DNA of 64,000 bases. Source: Cyanobium sp. WAJ14-Wanaka (GTDB lineage Bacteria > Cyanobacteriota > Cyanobacteriia > PCC-6307 > Cyanobiaceae). The stretch lies in contig NZ_JAGQAZ010000001.1 in assembly GCF_024345375.1 (NCBI RefSeq), positions 310,001 to 374,000 of the forward strand, written 5' to 3'. A model generated the notes under the pieces. The model ran no database searches and had not been told where the DNA came from. It saw only the letters and a program-made list of their open reading frames with translations. A program made the translations under genes and the position numbers. Below, in pieces: positions 25,327-35,350 of the stretch. How positions within the stretch are numbered: position 1 is the first letter of the stretch; each line of letters begins with the position of its first letter.

Positions 25327-28300
25327 CTACCTAGTGACACCTTCGATGCGATCTTCAATTTCCTGATAGATCTCCTGAAGTTGGGCAATGTTCTCGTCGG
25401 AGGTCTCCCAATAGCCCCGGCCGTTTACCTCCAGCAAGGTGCCAACGATGCGGCGGAAGCTGTGGGGGTTGAGCTCCATCAGCCGCTTGCGCATCTCCGG
25501 GTCGTTGATGAAGGTTTCGTTGGCTTCCTCGTAGACAAAGTTGTCTACGGCGCCGCTGGTGGCACTCCAGCCCAGGGTGAAATTGAGCCGCTTGGCCACC
25601 TCACGCACCCCCTCGTAGCCGGAGTTGAGCATGCCCTCGTACCACTTGGGGTTGAGCAGCTTGGTGCGCGAATCGAGGCGAATGGTTTCGCTCAAGGAGC
25701 GCACCTGGGCGTTGGCGGTGGTGGTGTCGGCGATATAGCTGGTGGGAGCCTTGCCGTCTTCGCGAAGGCCAGCAATCAACTTGGTGGGGTCGGAGTCGAA
25801 ATAGTGGCTCACATCGGTGAGGGAAATTTCGGCTGAATCCAGGTTTTGGAAGGTCACATCGGCGGTTTTCATGGCCGATTCGAACACTTCACGATTCTGG
25901 TTCATTTCGCCAGGATTGTCGGCATTAAAGGCAAATGTTTTGCGGGAGAGATACATCTCCTGCAGTTCATTTTCCTCTTCCCAGGTGCTGTTTTCCACCG
26001 CCAGATTCACGTTTGATGAATAGCTGCCGCTGGCATTGGAGAAGACCCGGGTGGCCGCGTCCCGCAGGGAGATGCCCTGGGCTTCGGCCTGCTCTTGGCT
26101 GTGCTTACGCACGAAGTTGAGCTCCAGGGGCTCATCCGCTTCTGCGGCCATCTTCACGCCCTGGTCGATCAGGGCCATTTGGTTGATGAACAGGTCGCGG
26201 AATACCCCCGAGCAGTTGACCACCACATCGATACGGGGCCGGCCCAGCTCCTCAAGGGAGAGCAGTTCAAGTTTGTTGACCCGGCCGAGGGAATCGGGCA
26301 CGGGCCGCACGCCGATGAACCAAAGGATCTGGGCCAGGGATTCGCCGTAGGTCTTGATGTTGTCGGTGCCCCAAAGCACGCAGGCGATCGTTTCTGGCCA
26401 GGTGCCCTGCTCGGCCTTTTGGCGCTCAATCAGGCGATCAACCACCAACTTGGCGGCGGCGATGGCAGCTCTGGTGGGAATGGATTGGGGGTCGAGGGCG
26501 TGGATGTTTTTGCCGCTGGGAAGCACCCCGGGGTTGCGAATCGGGTCACCGCCAGGGCCAGGCAACACGTATTCGCCGTCGAGGGCCCGCAGCAGGCTCT
26601 CCATCTCCATGTCGGCGCAGATTTGCTCTAGGCAAAAGCGCAGGTACCCAAACAAGTTGTCGAGCTCGACCTGGTCGACCGCCGGGAAGCCGGCTTTGCG
26701 GCAGGCGCCAAACCAGGCCGACTTCCGCTTGAAGCCGAGGCGTTCGAACAGCGCCCTGAGCAGGCCCATGCGCTTGCCCAGGTTTACGCGGCCATCGGCG
26801 CCGGTCACGGCCCGAACCATGGCACCCACGGCGCTGCGGCTGGCTTCGGTGATGGTGCGGTTCAGCTCCACGTCGGCGAGCACCCCGCGGTCGTTGCCCT
26901 TGTAGACGTCGTCGATGCTGCGGCCCAGGCTCTCGGCCAGCAGGCCGGGCAGACAGCGATAACCCTCTTCCTGGCGCTCCAGGGCGGCGATGCTCACCAG
27001 GGTGGCGATCGCCTCTTCGGCGGTGGGGGGTTTGCCGATGGTGTGCAGGCCGCAGGGCAACAGCCGGCTTTCAATCTCCATCAACTGCCGGTACACCGCT
27101 CCGATCACGGAGTCGCGGCCATCCAGGTCGAGCTCAGAAGCATCGACCTCGGGCAGGGTTACGTCCTTGTCGAGGTTGCACTGGCGGGCCGTTTCCACGA
27201 CCGCATTGACGATCTGTACGCCCCGGCTGCTTTCACGCAGTTGTTGGTAGGAACCCACCAGTTCCCCCAGCTCCTTAAGGCCCTTGTAGAGGCCAGCATT
27301 TTCCGCGGGGGGCGTCAGGTAGCTGATGGTGGAGGCATAGCCCCGCCGCTTGGCGATGGTGGCCTCGGAGGGGTTGTTGGCGGCGTAGTAGTAGAGGTTG
27401 GGCAGGGAGCCGATCAGGGAATCGGGGTAGCAGGTTTCGCTCATGCCCATCTGCTTGCCAGGCATGAACTCCAGGGAGCCGTGGGTGCCGAAGTGCAGCA
27501 CCGCGTCGGCGCCCCAGACCTTCTCCAGATAGGTGTAGTAGGCGGCAAAACCGTGGTGCGGGCTGGCGCTGCGTGAATAGAGCAGCCGCATTGGGTCGCC
27601 TTCGTAGCCGAAGGTCGGCTGCACCCCCACAAAGACGTTGCCGAAGTGGCGGCCGTAGATCAGCAGGTTGGTGCCATCGGAGTTGAGGTTGCCTGGGGGC
27701 TTGCCCCAGTTCTCCTCCAGCCGTTTGGAGTAGGGGGTCAGGCGCTCGTATTCCTCGACGCCCATGCGGTGGGCAATCGCCAGCTCGGGAGCGCCCTCGA
27801 GGGCCCCAGGATCGCTGAGCACGGCCTCCATTAGCTCCTTGGAGTTGGCGGGCATGTCCTTAATGGCGTAGCCCTTTGCCTCCATCCCCTGCAGCAGCTG
27901 GTAGATGGAGCCGAACACATCTAGGTAGGCGGCCGTGCCGACGTTGCCCTTGTCTGGGGGGAAGCTGAAGACGGTGATGGCCAGCTTCTTTTCTGAGCGG
28001 GGCTTGATGCGAAGGGATGCCCAGCGAATGGCCCGCTCGGCAATGGCTTCGACCCGGTCCTGGAGGGTATGGGCCTTGCCCGTGGCGTCGTCGCGGCCAC
28101 TGAGCACGATCGGTTCGATGGCGCCATCGAGCTCGGGGATGGCGATTTGGAGGGCCACCTGCACGGGGTGCAAACCGAGGTCGCTCTCTTCCCATTCCTG
28201 GGTTGTTTGGAACACCAGCGGTAGGGCCACCATGTAGGGGCGGTTGAGGCTCTTGAGCACCTCGATCGCCTTGGGGTGGTCCTGACGGGCTGGGCCGCCC

Positions 28301-29340
28301 ACCAGGGCAAAACCGGTGAGGCTGACAACCCCATCCACCAGCGGTTGGTCGGGGTTGAGGGGATCTTTGAAGAAGGCGTTTACCGGTTTGGTGAAGTCGA
28401 GGCCACCGCAGAACACCGGAATAACCGTGGCGCCCCGATATTCCAGCTCCTGAATGATTGCTACGTAGTGGGCCTCATCGCCGGTGACGATGTGGCTGCG
28501 CTGCAACACAAGGCCGATCACCGGACCCCTGCGCGCCTTCTCGGAGAGGTCGCTGCGGCTGGAGTTCCAGTTGAGGTATTCCTTGAGATCCTCAAACATC
28601 CCCGGGGCCAGGGGATGCCAGATACCTAGATCGGGAAACACGACCGGCTCTGCTACCTCAACGGCCGCCCGGTTGCTGCCTTCGCCGCTGCCAACCCTGG
28701 GGAAGACGTATTTATCGGCCAGCATCAGCAGGAAATTCCGGAGGTTGTCCGGGGTGCCGCCCAGCCAGTACTGGAAGCTGAGCATGAAGGAGCGGGCGTC
28801 CTGGGCCTTTTCCACCGGCAGATACTTCAACACCGTGGGCAGGGTGTTGAGCAGCTTCAACATCGCGTCTTGGAAGCCGGCACCACCGGCCTCCTTGCGC
28901 TTTTTCATGAAGCTGGCAATGGCGCTCTTGCTCTGGCCCAACTGGGCCATGGAGAAGGTGCCGAGCTTGTTGAGGCGCATCACCTCCGGCATCGAGGGGA
29001 ACACCACTGCCGCCTTGAGCCTGTCGCGGTGGGGCGCTACTGCTTCCACCACCTTCTGGGCCAGGTCTTCGATGAAGATCAGCGAGGCGATGAACACGTC
29101 CGCTGCGGCCACATCGGCGCAGAAATCGGCGTAGTTCTGTGGATCGCGCAGTTCCTCGATTAGGTAGCCGCTGAGCTCAATGGCCAGGGGTCCGTTTTGA
29201 TCATTGAGGGAGGTGGCCGCCTGGGTGAGGGCGTTTTGGTACTGGGGTTCAAGCACCACATAGACGGCCTTCATCACAGATCGGCCATTCACTTCGGCCG
29301 GGCTGACCCGGCGGTTGGAGGAGCGGACCTGCGTGAACAT
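25327..29340 (-). CDS. chlH: magnesium chelatase subunit H
   Basis: A 1337-residue subunit that binds protoporphyrin IX and, with ChlI and ChlD, inserts Mg2+ as the first step of chlorophyll synthesis. The sequence follows the CobN/BchH family throughout: [19 protein letters not shown] near residue 23, [25 protein letters not shown] (family entry to the second domain; given in parts), [20 protein letters not shown] near 635 and the C-terminal [20 protein letters not shown]. The length is normal for ChlH. It is divergent from dapB with a 98-bp intergenic region, in which I cannot single out a promoter with confidence. Confidence 0.97.
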   Translation of the reverse strand: MFTQVRSSNRRVSPAEVNGRSVMKAVYVVLEPQYQNALTQAATSLNDQNGPLAIELSGYLIEELRDPQNYADFCADVAAADVFIASLIFIEDLAQKVVEAVAPHRDRLKAAVVFPSMPEVMRLNKLGTFSMAQLGQSKSAIASFMKKRKEAGGAGFQDAMLKLLNTLPTVLKYLPVEKAQDARSFMLSFQYWLGGTPDNLRNFLLMLADKYVFPRVGSGEGSNRAAVEVAEPVVFPDLGIWHPLAPGMFEDLKEYLNWNSSRSDLSEKARRGPVIGLVLQRSHIVTGDEAHYVAIIQELEYRGATVIPVFCGGLDFTKPVNAFFKDPLNPDQPLVDGVVSLTGFALVGGPARQDHPKAIEVLKSLNRPYMVALPLVFQTTQEWEESDLGLHPVQVALQIAIPELDGAIEPIVLSGRDDATGKAHTLQDRVEAIAERAIRWASLRIKPRSEKKLAITVFSFPPDKGNVGTAAYLDVFGSIYQLLQGMEAKGYAIKDMPANSKELMEAVLSDPGALEGAPELAIAHRMGVEEYERLTPYSKRLEENWGKPPGNLNSDGTNLLIYGRHFGNVFVGVQPTFGYEGDPMRLLYSRSASPHHGFAAYYTYLEKVWGADAVLHFGTHGSLEFMPGKQMGMSETCYPDSLIGSLPNLYYYAANNPSEATIAKRRGYASTISYLTPPAENAGLYKGLKELGELVGSYQQLRESSRGVQIVNAVVETARQCNLDKDVTLPEVDASELDLDGRDSVIGAVYRQLMEIESRLLPCGLHTIGKPPTAEEAIATLVSIAALERQEEGYRCLPGLLAESLGRSIDDVYKGNDRGVLADVELNRTITEASRSAVGAMVRAVTGADGRVNLGKRMGLLRALFERLGFKRKSAWFGACRKAGFPAVDQVELDNLFGYLRFCLEQICADMEMESLLRALDGEYVLPGPGGDPIRNPGVLPSGKNIHALDPQSIPTRAAIAAAKLVVDRLIERQKAEQGTWPETIACVLWGTDNIKTYGESLAQILWFIGVRPVPDSLGRVNKLELLSLEELGRPRIDVVVNCSGVFRDLFINQMALIDQGVKMAAEADEPLELNFVRKHSQEQAEAQGISLRDAATRVFSNASGSYSSNVNLAVENSTWEEENELQEMYLSRKTFAFNADNPGEMNQNREVFESAMKTADVTFQNLDSAEISLTDVSHYFDSDPTKLIAGLREDGKAPTSYIADTTTANAQVRSLSETIRLDSRTKLLNPKWYEGMLNSGYEGVREVAKRLNFTLGWSATSGAVDNFVYEEANETFINDPEMRKRLMELNPHSFRRIVGTLLEVNGRGYWETSDENIAQLQEIYQEIEDRIEGVTR

Positions 29341-29438
29341 CAGCGCTGACGGGCTTTTCTTGTTCGGACGAGCTTACGAAGCTTTAAGGCTTCACGGGGC
29401 GTGGTCCCCATAGGCTCAACAGCAATGGTTAATCCGTG

Positions 29439-30314
29439 ATGGCCGGCCTTTCCCTAGCTAGCGACCCCCAATCCAGGCCGGCGCCCATTCCAGTGGTGGT
29501 GGCAGGTGCCCTCGGTCGCATGGGCGCTGAGGTGGTGAAGGCGGTGCTGCAGTCGGCCGATTGCAGCCTGGTGGGGGCGGTTGACACCACCCCCGGTAAG
29601 GAGGGTGCAGATCTGGGTTTGGAGCTGGGGCTTGGCGAGCTGGAGGTGGCCGTAACCGCCGACCTGGAGGGCTGTCTTTGTCAGGCCAGCCAAGCGGTGC
29701 GTCAAAGCGGGCCCGGCGGCGGGGCAGTGCTGGTGGATTTCACCCACCCGAAGGTGGTTTATGAGCACACCCGGTCGGCGATTGCCTATGGAGTGCATCC
29801 GGTGATTGGCACCACGGGTCTCGGCCCCCAGCAGTTGGCTGATTTGGCCGCCTTTGCCGAAAAATCTGGGGTTGGGGGCGCCGTGATTCCCAATTTCTCC
29901 GTGGGCATGGTGCTGCTGCAGCAGGCGGCGGCGGCGGCGGCCCGCTTCTACGACTTCGCCGAGCTGACGGAACTACACCACAACCGCAAGGCCGATGCTC
30001 CGAGTGGCACCTGCATCAAGACAGCCGAGCTGATGGAGGAGCTGGGCAAGGGCTTCAATCCCCTGCAGGTGGAGGAGCACGAATCCCTGGCGGGTTGCCG
30101 CGGCGGCCAGCGGGAGAGCGGCCTGAGGCTCCATTCGCTGCGGTTGCCGGGTCTGGTGGCCCACCAGGAGGTGATGTTCGGTGCCCCCGGTGAGACGTAT
30201 ACCCTGCGCCACGACACGATTGAACGCTCGGCCTACATGCCCGGGGTATTGCTCACGGTGCGCAAGGTGCGCAGTCTGGGCGGGTTGGTGTATGGCCTGG
30301 AGCGGCTGATCTGA
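29439..30314 (+). CDS. dapB: 4-hydroxy-tetrahydrodipicolinate reductase
   Basis: A 291-residue NAD(P)H-dependent enzyme of the lysine/diaminopimelate pathway. The Rossmann motif [19 protein letters not shown] is near residue 18, IGTTGL at about 128, the catalytic segment [21 protein letters not shown] near 178 (His and Lys of the H-H-x-x-K motif) and the C-terminal [24 protein letters not shown] at 29436 immediately precedes the ATG at 29439; either works. It ends on the first base of the next gene (TGATG), indicating coupling. Confidence 0.96.
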   Translation: MAGLSLASDPQSRPAPIPVVVAGALGRMGAEVVKAVLQSADCSLVGAVDTTPGKEGADLGLELGLGELEVAVTADLEGCLCQASQAVRQSGPGGGAVLVDFTHPKVVYEHTRSAIAYGVHPVIGTTGLGPQQLADLAAFAEKSGVGGAVIPNFSVGMVLLQQAAAAAARFYDFAELTELHHNRKADAPSGTCIKTAELMEELGKGFNPLQVEEHESLAGCRGGQRESGLRLHSLRLPGLVAHQEVMFGAPGETYTLRHDTIERSAYMPGVLLTVRKVRSLGGLVYGLERLI

Positions 30315-30964
30315 TGCTGATTCCCCTGCGCCCAGGTGAGTTGTCCAGGCTGATTCCGGCGGTGGCTACGGGGCCGCAATTCAATGCCTGTACGGGTAAT
30401 CCGGAAAAGGTGCTGCAGCGGGTCTTGATTTCGGTGATCGGCGCGGTTATCACCCTGTTGATTAGCCAGACCCTGCTCTTCTCTAGCCAATTCGGCTCGG
30501 CCTTTTTGGTGGTGGGCGTGGTGTTCGCCCTCTACTTGCTCTGGGGACCAATCCTGGAGGCGGGCCAGAAAAACGCCACCCTGCGCCGCTATCCGGCGGC
30601 GGCGATTTTTGAGGGTGAGATCGGCGACATGTACACCACCGATGTGGTGGAGGAGCGAAGGGAGCAGGCCAATAAACAGGGGCGGCTGGAGTTGGTGGAA
30701 AACCGCCGTGCCTGGCTCACCCTGGAGCTGGAGGACGAGGAGGGCTACCTGGGCAAGGTGCGCTTCCCCTTCAATAACAAGAAGCACAAAGTGCTGCGCA
30801 AGGGGATGCTGGTGAGGGTGCTGGTTTTAAGTGAGCGCAATGATTTTTCCCGGGTGGGGGCCCTCACTGATGCCTGGCTGCCCCAGTTGAAGCTCTGGGT
30901 TGGCGAGTACCCCTTCCTGCTGAAGCCTGCCTTTGAGGAGCTCTGCTTGCGTCGGCTGCGCTGA
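30314..30964 (+). CDS. conserved cyanobacterial membrane protein, 216 aa
   Basis: A 216-residue protein widely conserved in cyanobacteria. The N-terminus is LIPLRPGELSRLIPAVATGP, then FNACTGNPEKVLQR and two adjacent membrane helices at about residues 38-80. The cytoplasmic C-terminal domain contains RRYPAAAIFEGEIGDMYTTDVV, KVRFPFNNKKHKVLRKGM and EYPFLLKPAFEELC. Similar proteins are often labelled 'phosphate ABC transporter permease', but nothing here resembles a permease fold, so I do not use that name. It is translationally coupled to dapB. Function unknown. Confidence 0.7.
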   Translation: MLIPLRPGELSRLIPAVATGPQFNACTGNPEKVLQRVLISVIGAVITLLISQTLLFSSQFGSAFLVVGVVFALYLLWGPILEAGQKNATLRRYPAAAIFEGEIGDMYTTDVVEERREQANKQGRLELVENRRAWLTLELEDEEGYLGKVRFPFNNKKHKVLRKGMLVRVLVLSERNDFSRVGALTDAWLPQLKLWVGEYPFLLKPAFEELCLRRLR

Positions 30965-30980
30965 GCTGATGGGCAACTTG

Positions 30981-31030
30981 TTGTGGTTTCCGCAATATTG
31001 CGTTACAATTCCGTCACAACCCGTTACGAG
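30981..31030 (+). promoter_or_regulatory. promoter and operator of the hli gene
   Basis: TTGTGG (30981-30986) and TACAAT (31004-31009) are separated by 17 bp, a good sigma-70 promoter. The spacer holds the perfect 12-bp palindrome CGCAATATTGCG (30991-31002). Three direct repeats, GTTACA (31002), GTCACA (31013) and GTTACG (31023), overlap the -10 box and the expected start of transcription at 11- and 10-bp spacing. They resemble the HLR1 sites bound by RpaB at cyanobacterial high-light genes. Confidence 0.65.
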
Positions 31031-31036
31031 GTTCCA

Positions 31037-31282
31037 GTGACTCAATCCACCCCCGCCGTGATCCGCGGAGCCCAGGTGACCACCGAAGACGGCGGCCGCC
31101 TCAACGCCTTTGCTGCCGAGCCCCGCATGGAAGTGGTGGCTGCTGAGAGCAGCTGGGGTTTCCACGAGCGCGCTGAAAAGCTCAATGGCCGCATGGCAAT
31201 GCTCGGCTTTATCGCCCTGCTCGCAACTGAATTCGCCCTTGGCGGTGAATCTTTCACCCGCGGTCTGCTAGGTATCGGCTGA
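31037..31282 (+). CDS. hli: high light-inducible protein (HLIP)
   Basis: An 81-residue thylakoid protein of the HLIP/Scp family with one chlorophyll-binding helix, [25 protein letters not shown] (residues 50-73). It has the ExxNGRxAM signature of light-harvesting-like proteins. The N-terminal 45 residues are polar and start at GTG (31037), which lies 20-25 bp after the predicted transcription start. HLIPs bind pigment near photosystem II and Chl synthase and limit photodamage. The gene follows a membrane protein gene but has its own promoter, with HLR1-like repeats fitting light regulation by RpaB. Confidence 0.93.
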   Translation: MTQSTPAVIRGAQVTTEDGGRLNAFAAEPRMEVVAAESSWGFHERAEKLNGRMAMLGFIALLATEFALGGESFTRGLLGIG

Positions 31283-31292
31283 AAATTGAACT

Positions 31293-32444
31293 TTGGTTCA
31301 ACCTTTTCAAGCCTTAGTTAGGGGCGCCGGCCCGACCGGTGCCCTGGCTGCTTTAGCCCTGGCTGATGCCGGCTGGCTAGTGGCCATTTCTGACCCATTA
31401 GATCGGGCCCGCTTGCTGGACCGCAGCAGGGCCTACGCCTTTAGCCATTCGAGCCGGCGGCTACTGGAATATCTGGGCCTCTGGACCCAGCTCGAGGCCG
31501 TGATGGTGCCTTTTAGGCACCTGGAATTACAAGACTTGGGCGCCAGAGCCCAGGTCACTTTTGAATTGCCTGATCTGGGACGCCGCCTTGCCCAGCAACC
31601 CGGTGCGGCCCTCGGTTGGATCGCCCAGCACGGTCCCTTGATGGAGGTCTTGTTCGATCAACTTGCCTGCCATCCAGCCATCACCCTTTCCTTGGGTAGT
31701 GAGGCGGCTGATTTGCAGGCTGAACCTGATTTGCTTGTGGCTGCTGATGGCCCCCACTCGCCCACCAGGGAAGGGCTCGGGATCGGCCAATGGCAGTGGA
31801 GCTATCGCCAGAATTGTTTATCAGCCCTGGTGGGCCTGCGCGGCAGCGAAGCAGACCAGGCCTGGGAGTTGCTTCGGCCCGAGGGACCCTTTGCCCTGCT
31901 GCCCCTTGGTGGTGGAAAGGTGCAGGCGGTTTGGAGCGCCCCGACGGCTCGATGCCGCCAGCTTGAGAGCCTCAGTGATGGGGGCTTCCTGGACGCCCTG
32001 GCCTCAGCCCTGCCGGATCGTTTCCAGCCCGATGCACTGTTTGATTCGCCCCGGGCCTTCCCCGTGGCCTGGCAACTGGCCCACCGCCTGCACCGGGGAA
32101 ACTGCGTACTGGTGGGGGAAAGCGGCCATCGCTGCCATCCCGTCGGGGGCCAGGGCCTCAACCTCTGCTGGCGGGATGTGGCCGAACTGCATCGCCAGGC
32201 CAGGAGGGTTGCCGCTGGCCGGCTCCGAGTGCAAAGGCTTGCTTCTGCCTATGCCCTACGCCGTTGGCCGGATCTGCTGCTCACCTTGATCGCCACAGAC
32301 CTTCTAGTGCGGCTGTTTTCAAATCGCTCTAATTTGCTCTTGCCCCTACGGCGCCTGGCCCTGGCTGCCATGGCGCGGCTGGCGCCCCTGCGGCGGTTGA
32401 GCCTGGGGGCAATGACCCATGGCCCCTGTCAGTTGCGATGGTGA
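31293..32444 (+). CDS. UbiH-like FAD-dependent monooxygenase
   Basis: A 383-residue flavin monooxygenase of the UbiH/PHBH group, most likely hydroxylating a quinone ring precursor. The dinucleotide-binding motif is degenerate (VRGAGPTGALAALALADAG, residues 8-26). The middle motif is ADGPHSPTREGLGI (near 150), and the FAD/ribityl motif is VLVGESGHRCHPVGGQGLNL (near 272), where GESGHRCHP stands for the usual GDAAHxxxP. Start is at TTG 31293; no ATG is available before the FAD motif. It starts 10 bp after the hli stop and overlaps the DUF2949 gene by 7 bp. Confidence 0.85.
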   Translation: MVQPFQALVRGAGPTGALAALALADAGWLVAISDPLDRARLLDRSRAYAFSHSSRRLLEYLGLWTQLEAVMVPFRHLELQDLGARAQVTFELPDLGRRLAQQPGAALGWIAQHGPLMEVLFDQLACHPAITLSLGSEAADLQAEPDLLVAADGPHSPTREGLGIGQWQWSYRQNCLSALVGLRGSEADQAWELLRPEGPFALLPLGGGKVQAVWSAPTARCRQLESLSDGGFLDALASALPDRFQPDALFDSPRAFPVAWQLAHRLHRGNCVLVGESGHRCHPVGGQGLNLCWRDVAELHRQARRVAAGRLRVQRLASAYALRRWPDLLLTLIATDLLVRLFSNRSNLLLPLRRLALAAMARLAPLRRLSLGAMTHGPCQLRW

Positions 32445-32653
32445 TCAGCAGCTCTCCCCAGCCCCCACCTGCCGCCGAGTTGGTGCGCTACCTACGCCAT
32501 CAAATCGGCTTGAGCGAAGGCGCCCTGGCCCTGGGGTTCAAGCAGTCGCAGCTGGAGCAGGCCCCCTTGCCGGTGGTGCTTTGGCGGTTTGGCCTGATCA
32601 GCCTGGACCAGTTTGGGCAGGTGCTCAGCTGGCAGGCCGAGGCCTCCCCTTAG
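32438..32653 (+). CDS. DUF2949 family protein
   Basis: A 71-residue protein with the block [20 protein letters not shown] followed by [24 protein letters not shown]. This matches the cyanobacterial DUF2949 family, small all-helical proteins of unknown role. No signal or membrane segment. The ATG overlaps the end of the UbiH-like gene (ATGGTGA), implying coupling. Its stop overlaps the stop of the convergent apt gene by 4 bp. Confidence 0.82.
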   Translation: MVISSSPQPPPAAELVRYLRHQIGLSEGALALGFKQSQLEQAPLPVVLWRFGLISLDQFGQVLSWQAEASP

Positions 32654-33201
32654 CTGTAGATCAAGAGGGACGTGACCGGTTTGCCGGCGGGCAATTTGCT
32701 GCGCCCATCTAGGGCAGCCAATTCGGCCACAAAGCCAAAGCCACATAGGGAGCCCCCTGCGGCTGTCACCAGCTCGGCGCAGGCGGCGGCCGTGCCGCCG
32801 GTGGCCAGGAGGTCGTCGACGACCAGCACCTTTTCGCCACCACTGAGGGCGTCGCTACTGATCTCCAGGCGATCGGAGCCGTATTCGAGGGCGTAGTCCA
32901 CGCCGGTGACGGCGCCGGGCAATTTGCCTGGTTTACGCACCGGTACAAAGCCCAGGCGCACGGCAGTGGCCAGGGCCGTGCCAACGATGAAGCCCCTGGC
33001 TTCGATGCCCACGATTAGGTCGGGTTGGAGCTGGTCGCAGAGCTCTGAAAGCTGACGAATCACCTCCTGCCAGCCCTCGGGATGGCGCATCAGAGGCGTG
33101 AGATCCCTGAACAAAATGCCTGGCTTGGGGAAGTCGGGCACATCTCGCACCAGTTGGCGCAGATCCAGCTCAGTCCGTGCAACGGATACCGGAATGGCCA
33201 T
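32650..33201 (-). CDS. apt: adenine phosphoribosyltransferase
   Basis: A 183-residue purine-salvage enzyme making AMP from adenine and PRPP. The type I phosphoribosyltransferase motif [20 protein letters not shown] lies near residue 120. The family-specific N-terminal [21 protein letters not shown] and the [16 protein letters not shown] block are intact. I chose the ATG at 33201 over a TTG seven codons upstream. The gene is monocistronic and divergent from DUF3038, with 41 bp between the starts. Confidence 0.95.
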   Translation of the reverse strand: MAIPVSVARTELDLRQLVRDVPDFPKPGILFRDLTPLMRHPEGWQEVIRQLSELCDQLQPDLIVGIEARGFIVGTALATAVRLGFVPVRKPGKLPGAVTGVDYALEYGSDRLEISSDALSGGEKVLVVDDLLATGGTAAACAELVTAAGGSLCGFGFVAELAALDGRSKLPAGKPVTSLLIYS

Positions 33202-33242
33202 GGGCGTGACGCTGGGGCTCAATTGCTGGCATCATCGCAGCC

Positions 33243-33800
33243 ATGCCCCACGACTACTTGGCTCCGCAAACTGCCCAAGATCTATCTCGCCGAGCCCTGT
33301 CTCGGCGCGGGCTGGAGCGTCTCGATCTGTTGCTGCTCAGCCTGGAAGCCCTTGATTACAACGGCGGTGAGGCCCTGGTGTGGATGAGCGAGCATCTGGG
33401 CTTTCAGGATCTCTTCCCCAACCGGGTCGAGCTCTGGAAAAGCCGTTGCCATAACCCCCTGCGCCGCAACACCCGCCGCGGCGTGCTCAACAGCACCGAA
33501 AGCGATGCCCTGATTCGCATCCTCTGTGGCATGGCCGACCGCCTCTATCCGCTGGTGCGCAGCCTGCTTTCCCAGGCTGAAGCGCCCGAGCTCCTGGCCC
33601 AGCGCTGGGAGATTTTCCACGGACGGCTATCCGAATTGGTGCGCGAACGGATGAATCTGCGCCGTGGTGGGGTTCAAAAGCTGCTGAATCGGGAGCAGGG
33701 CATGGCCCAGTGCCGCCAGCTGATTCAGGCCTTGGCCCTGGGATCGGGGGCCGGGGGTTTTGATCGCCTTAAGTCCAGCCTGCTGGATGCGGCCGCCTAA
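33243..33800 (+). CDS. DUF3038 family protein
   Basis: A 185-residue helical protein with the DUF3038 blocks LERLDLLLLSLEALDYNGGEA (residues 24-43, given in part), GFQDLFPNRVELWKSRCHNPLRR and RGVLNSTESDALIRILCGMADRLYPLVR. The family is confined to cyanobacteria and its function is unknown. It heads a four-gene rightward cluster with DUF4335 and two small proteins; DUF3038 and DUF4335 are commonly neighbours, which suggests a shared role. No signal peptide or membrane segment. Confidence 0.83.
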   Translation: MPHDYLAPQTAQDLSRRALSRRGLERLDLLLLSLEALDYNGGEALVWMSEHLGFQDLFPNRVELWKSRCHNPLRRNTRRGVLNSTESDALIRILCGMADRLYPLVRSLLSQAEAPELLAQRWEIFHGRLSELVRERMNLRRGGVQKLLNREQGMAQCRQLIQALALGSGAGGFDRLKSSLLDAAA

Positions 33801-33853
33801 CTGGCCATGACAAACAGGATTTCTCCCCATACCCGCCCCAGAGCCCAGCAACC

Positions 33854-34513
33854 ATGAAGCAAACCCTTCGCTACGACCAGGTCAGTTGTCGCCTAAGGCT
33901 GGAGGGACTGCCCGATGTGTCGGCCAACCAGGGGGCAGACAGCCTGGGCATCATCACGGGCTGGAGCCTGGAATGGGCTGGTCGGCCTGAGCTGGAGGGC
34001 CGCAAGGAGCACCTGGTGGCGATGATGCAGGTGGTGCTGCCCTACGCCCGCCATTTGGTCAGTGGCATCGCCCGGCCCTTTGGCGACAACTCCCAGCCGG
34101 TGGCGGTGGGTCCCGCTGCTGGCGGAAGCGGCCACCTTCTGCAACTGCGCAGTAGCCAGAGCGATGTGCCGCCGCTGGAGCTCCAGCTAGACGACGCCGA
34201 ATTGGCCGATCTGGTCAGGGTGCTCGATGAGGTGCATCTCGACCCCCGGGTGCTGGTTCAACTTGAGATTGCGCCCCCCCTGCCCCTCAAGGCCAGGGAG
34301 GTACTTGGGCGCACCCCGTTGCCCCAACGGCTGGCGGCCCCGATCGGGGGTGCGGTGGTGCTGGCCCTGGCTGCGGCGCTTGGCCTAATGCTGCCCCAGC
34401 CCAAGCAGCCCCAGCCCAAACAGTCGGCGGCCCCGGCCGGCTCCAGCCCTGCCGCCGGCAAGAGCTCCCCAGGACTTGACGTTTTTGCCTCCCTGCCCAC
34501 ACTTAAAGAATGA
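33854..34513 (+). CDS. DUF4335 family protein
   Basis: A 219-residue protein. The N-terminal 140 residues form the DUF4335 domain (LRYDQVSCRLRLEGLPDVSA, GIITGWSLEW, LVAMMQVVLPYARHLVSG). A hydrophobic helix (PIGGAVVLALAAALGLMLP, about 160-178) and a Pro/Lys/Gln/Ser-rich tail follow. It is therefore probably a single-pass membrane protein with the domain in the cytoplasm. It follows DUF3038 by 53 bp and overlaps the next gene as ATGA. Function unknown. Confidence 0.8.
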   Translation: MKQTLRYDQVSCRLRLEGLPDVSANQGADSLGIITGWSLEWAGRPELEGRKEHLVAMMQVVLPYARHLVSGIARPFGDNSQPVAVGPAAGGSGHLLQLRSSQSDVPPLELQLDDAELADLVRVLDEVHLDPRVLVQLEIAPPLPLKAREVLGRTPLPQRLAAPIGGAVVLALAAALGLMLPQPKQPQPKQSAAPAGSSPAAGKSSPGLDVFASLPTLKE

Positions 34514-34758
34514 CAGTGATGAGTTGGTCCCAACTGCGCATTCGCGTTGCAGGCCTGGGCGCCAACCTGGGGGTGGTGGTGCGCAGTGATCCGGAGGTGT
34601 GCGGCCTGAGCGGAGATGGCTTCCATATTTCCCTGCACCACGGCGGCCAGGGCGATTGCACGGTTGGCGATTTGTCGTTGATTGAGTGCCCCAACGAGCT
34701 CGTATTGATTGAATTTGAACGCTGGATGCGCGGTGCTGGCTACAGCCTTGAGACATGA
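34510..34758 (+). CDS. small conserved hypothetical protein, 82 aa
   Basis: A short soluble protein with predicted beta strands (LRIRVAGLGANLGVVVRSD; FHISLHHGGQGDCTVGDLSL) and a closing helix FERWMRGAGYSL. It is coupled by ATGA overlaps both to DUF4335 upstream and to the membrane protein gene downstream, which is good evidence that it is real. I do not recognise the family. A start at the second ATG (MSWSQL) is equally possible. Confidence 0.65.
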   Translation: MTVMSWSQLRIRVAGLGANLGVVVRSDPEVCGLSGDGFHISLHHGGQGDCTVGDLSLIECPNELVLIEFERWMRGAGYSLET

Positions 34759-35117
34759 CCCGCTCTCCCTTGCCCCGCAACAAAAAGCGAACGGCAAGGG
34801 CCGGCAAGGGGGAGCGCAGGGTTTTTAATAAGCGCCGCCCCAATCCCCCCTGGAGGCGAGCTGGCTCGGGTCTGCTGCTGGCGGCGGTTGGTGGGGGTTT
34901 AGTGGCGGCCCTGATGCAGCTTCCCCAGCGCTTCGACACCTTGCTGTTGCTCAGTAAGGCCCTGGCCAATGTGATCCGCGGCATTCAGTTGTTTGGCCTG
35001 GGAATCCTCGAGGTGGCGGCGGTGGTGCTGCTGGTGGCCGTGGCAGTGGGGGCCCTGGCGCTAGTGGTGGCTGGGATAGTGAGAGTTGTCAGGGCTTTCC
35101 TGCCGCCCCGTATATAA
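34755..35117 (+). CDS. small membrane protein with basic N-terminus, 120 aa
   Basis: The first 37 residues are strongly basic (RNKKRTARAGKGERRVFNKRR). Two hydrophobic segments follow at about 38-58 (GLLLAAVGGGLVAALM) and 78-112 (LFGLGILEVAAVVLLVAVAV). It is the last gene of the DUF3038-DUF4335 cluster and overlaps the preceding one as ATGA. I recognise no family. The positive N-terminus would face the cytoplasm and could contact nucleic acid or ribosomes, but that is inference. Confidence 0.65.
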   Translation: MTRSPLPRNKKRTARAGKGERRVFNKRRPNPPWRRAGSGLLLAAVGGGLVAALMQLPQRFDTLLLLSKALANVIRGIQLFGLGILEVAAVVLLVAVAVGALALVVAGIVRVVRAFLPPRI

Positions 35118-35169
35118 ATTGGGGAGTGATTGATTGCCAAATTGCTTGGCAGTTTTGTGTAGCCAATGC

Positions 35170-35283
35170 CTATCCCTGCAGCTTTTCGAACCAGAAGCCA
35201 GCCAACTGGTAGCTGCTCCAGAGAAAGATCAATAGAAACAACCAGTTCAGCCAGGGCGGACGGCTGGGGTTCTCGGGAACCAT
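35170..35283 (-). CDS. possible single-pass membrane micro-protein, 37 aa
   Basis: A short frame from ATG 35283 to TAG 35170. It reads MVPENPSRPPWLNW, a strongly hydrophobic LFLLIFLWSSYQLAGFWF helix and a KLQG tail. The proline-rich start, tryptophan-flanked helix and short charged end are typical of genuine small membrane subunits. It fills an otherwise empty gap between two plus-strand genes. No clear ribosome-binding site precedes it and I do not recognise a family, so it stays a candidate. Confidence 0.5.
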   Translation of the reverse strand: MVPENPSRPPWLNWLFLLIFLWSSYQLAGFWFEKLQG

Positions 35284-35350
35284 GGAAGGGGGTTGGATGG
35301 CTGACTAGGTTGAACCATCCCGGCTGCCTGGGCTAGCCCCGGCGTGGATC

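Noticed and set aside
30233-30787. 184-residue minus-strand frame opposite dapB and its neighbour
   Set aside because: Shadow frame: Gln/His-rich, no motif, and antisense to two well-supported genes.
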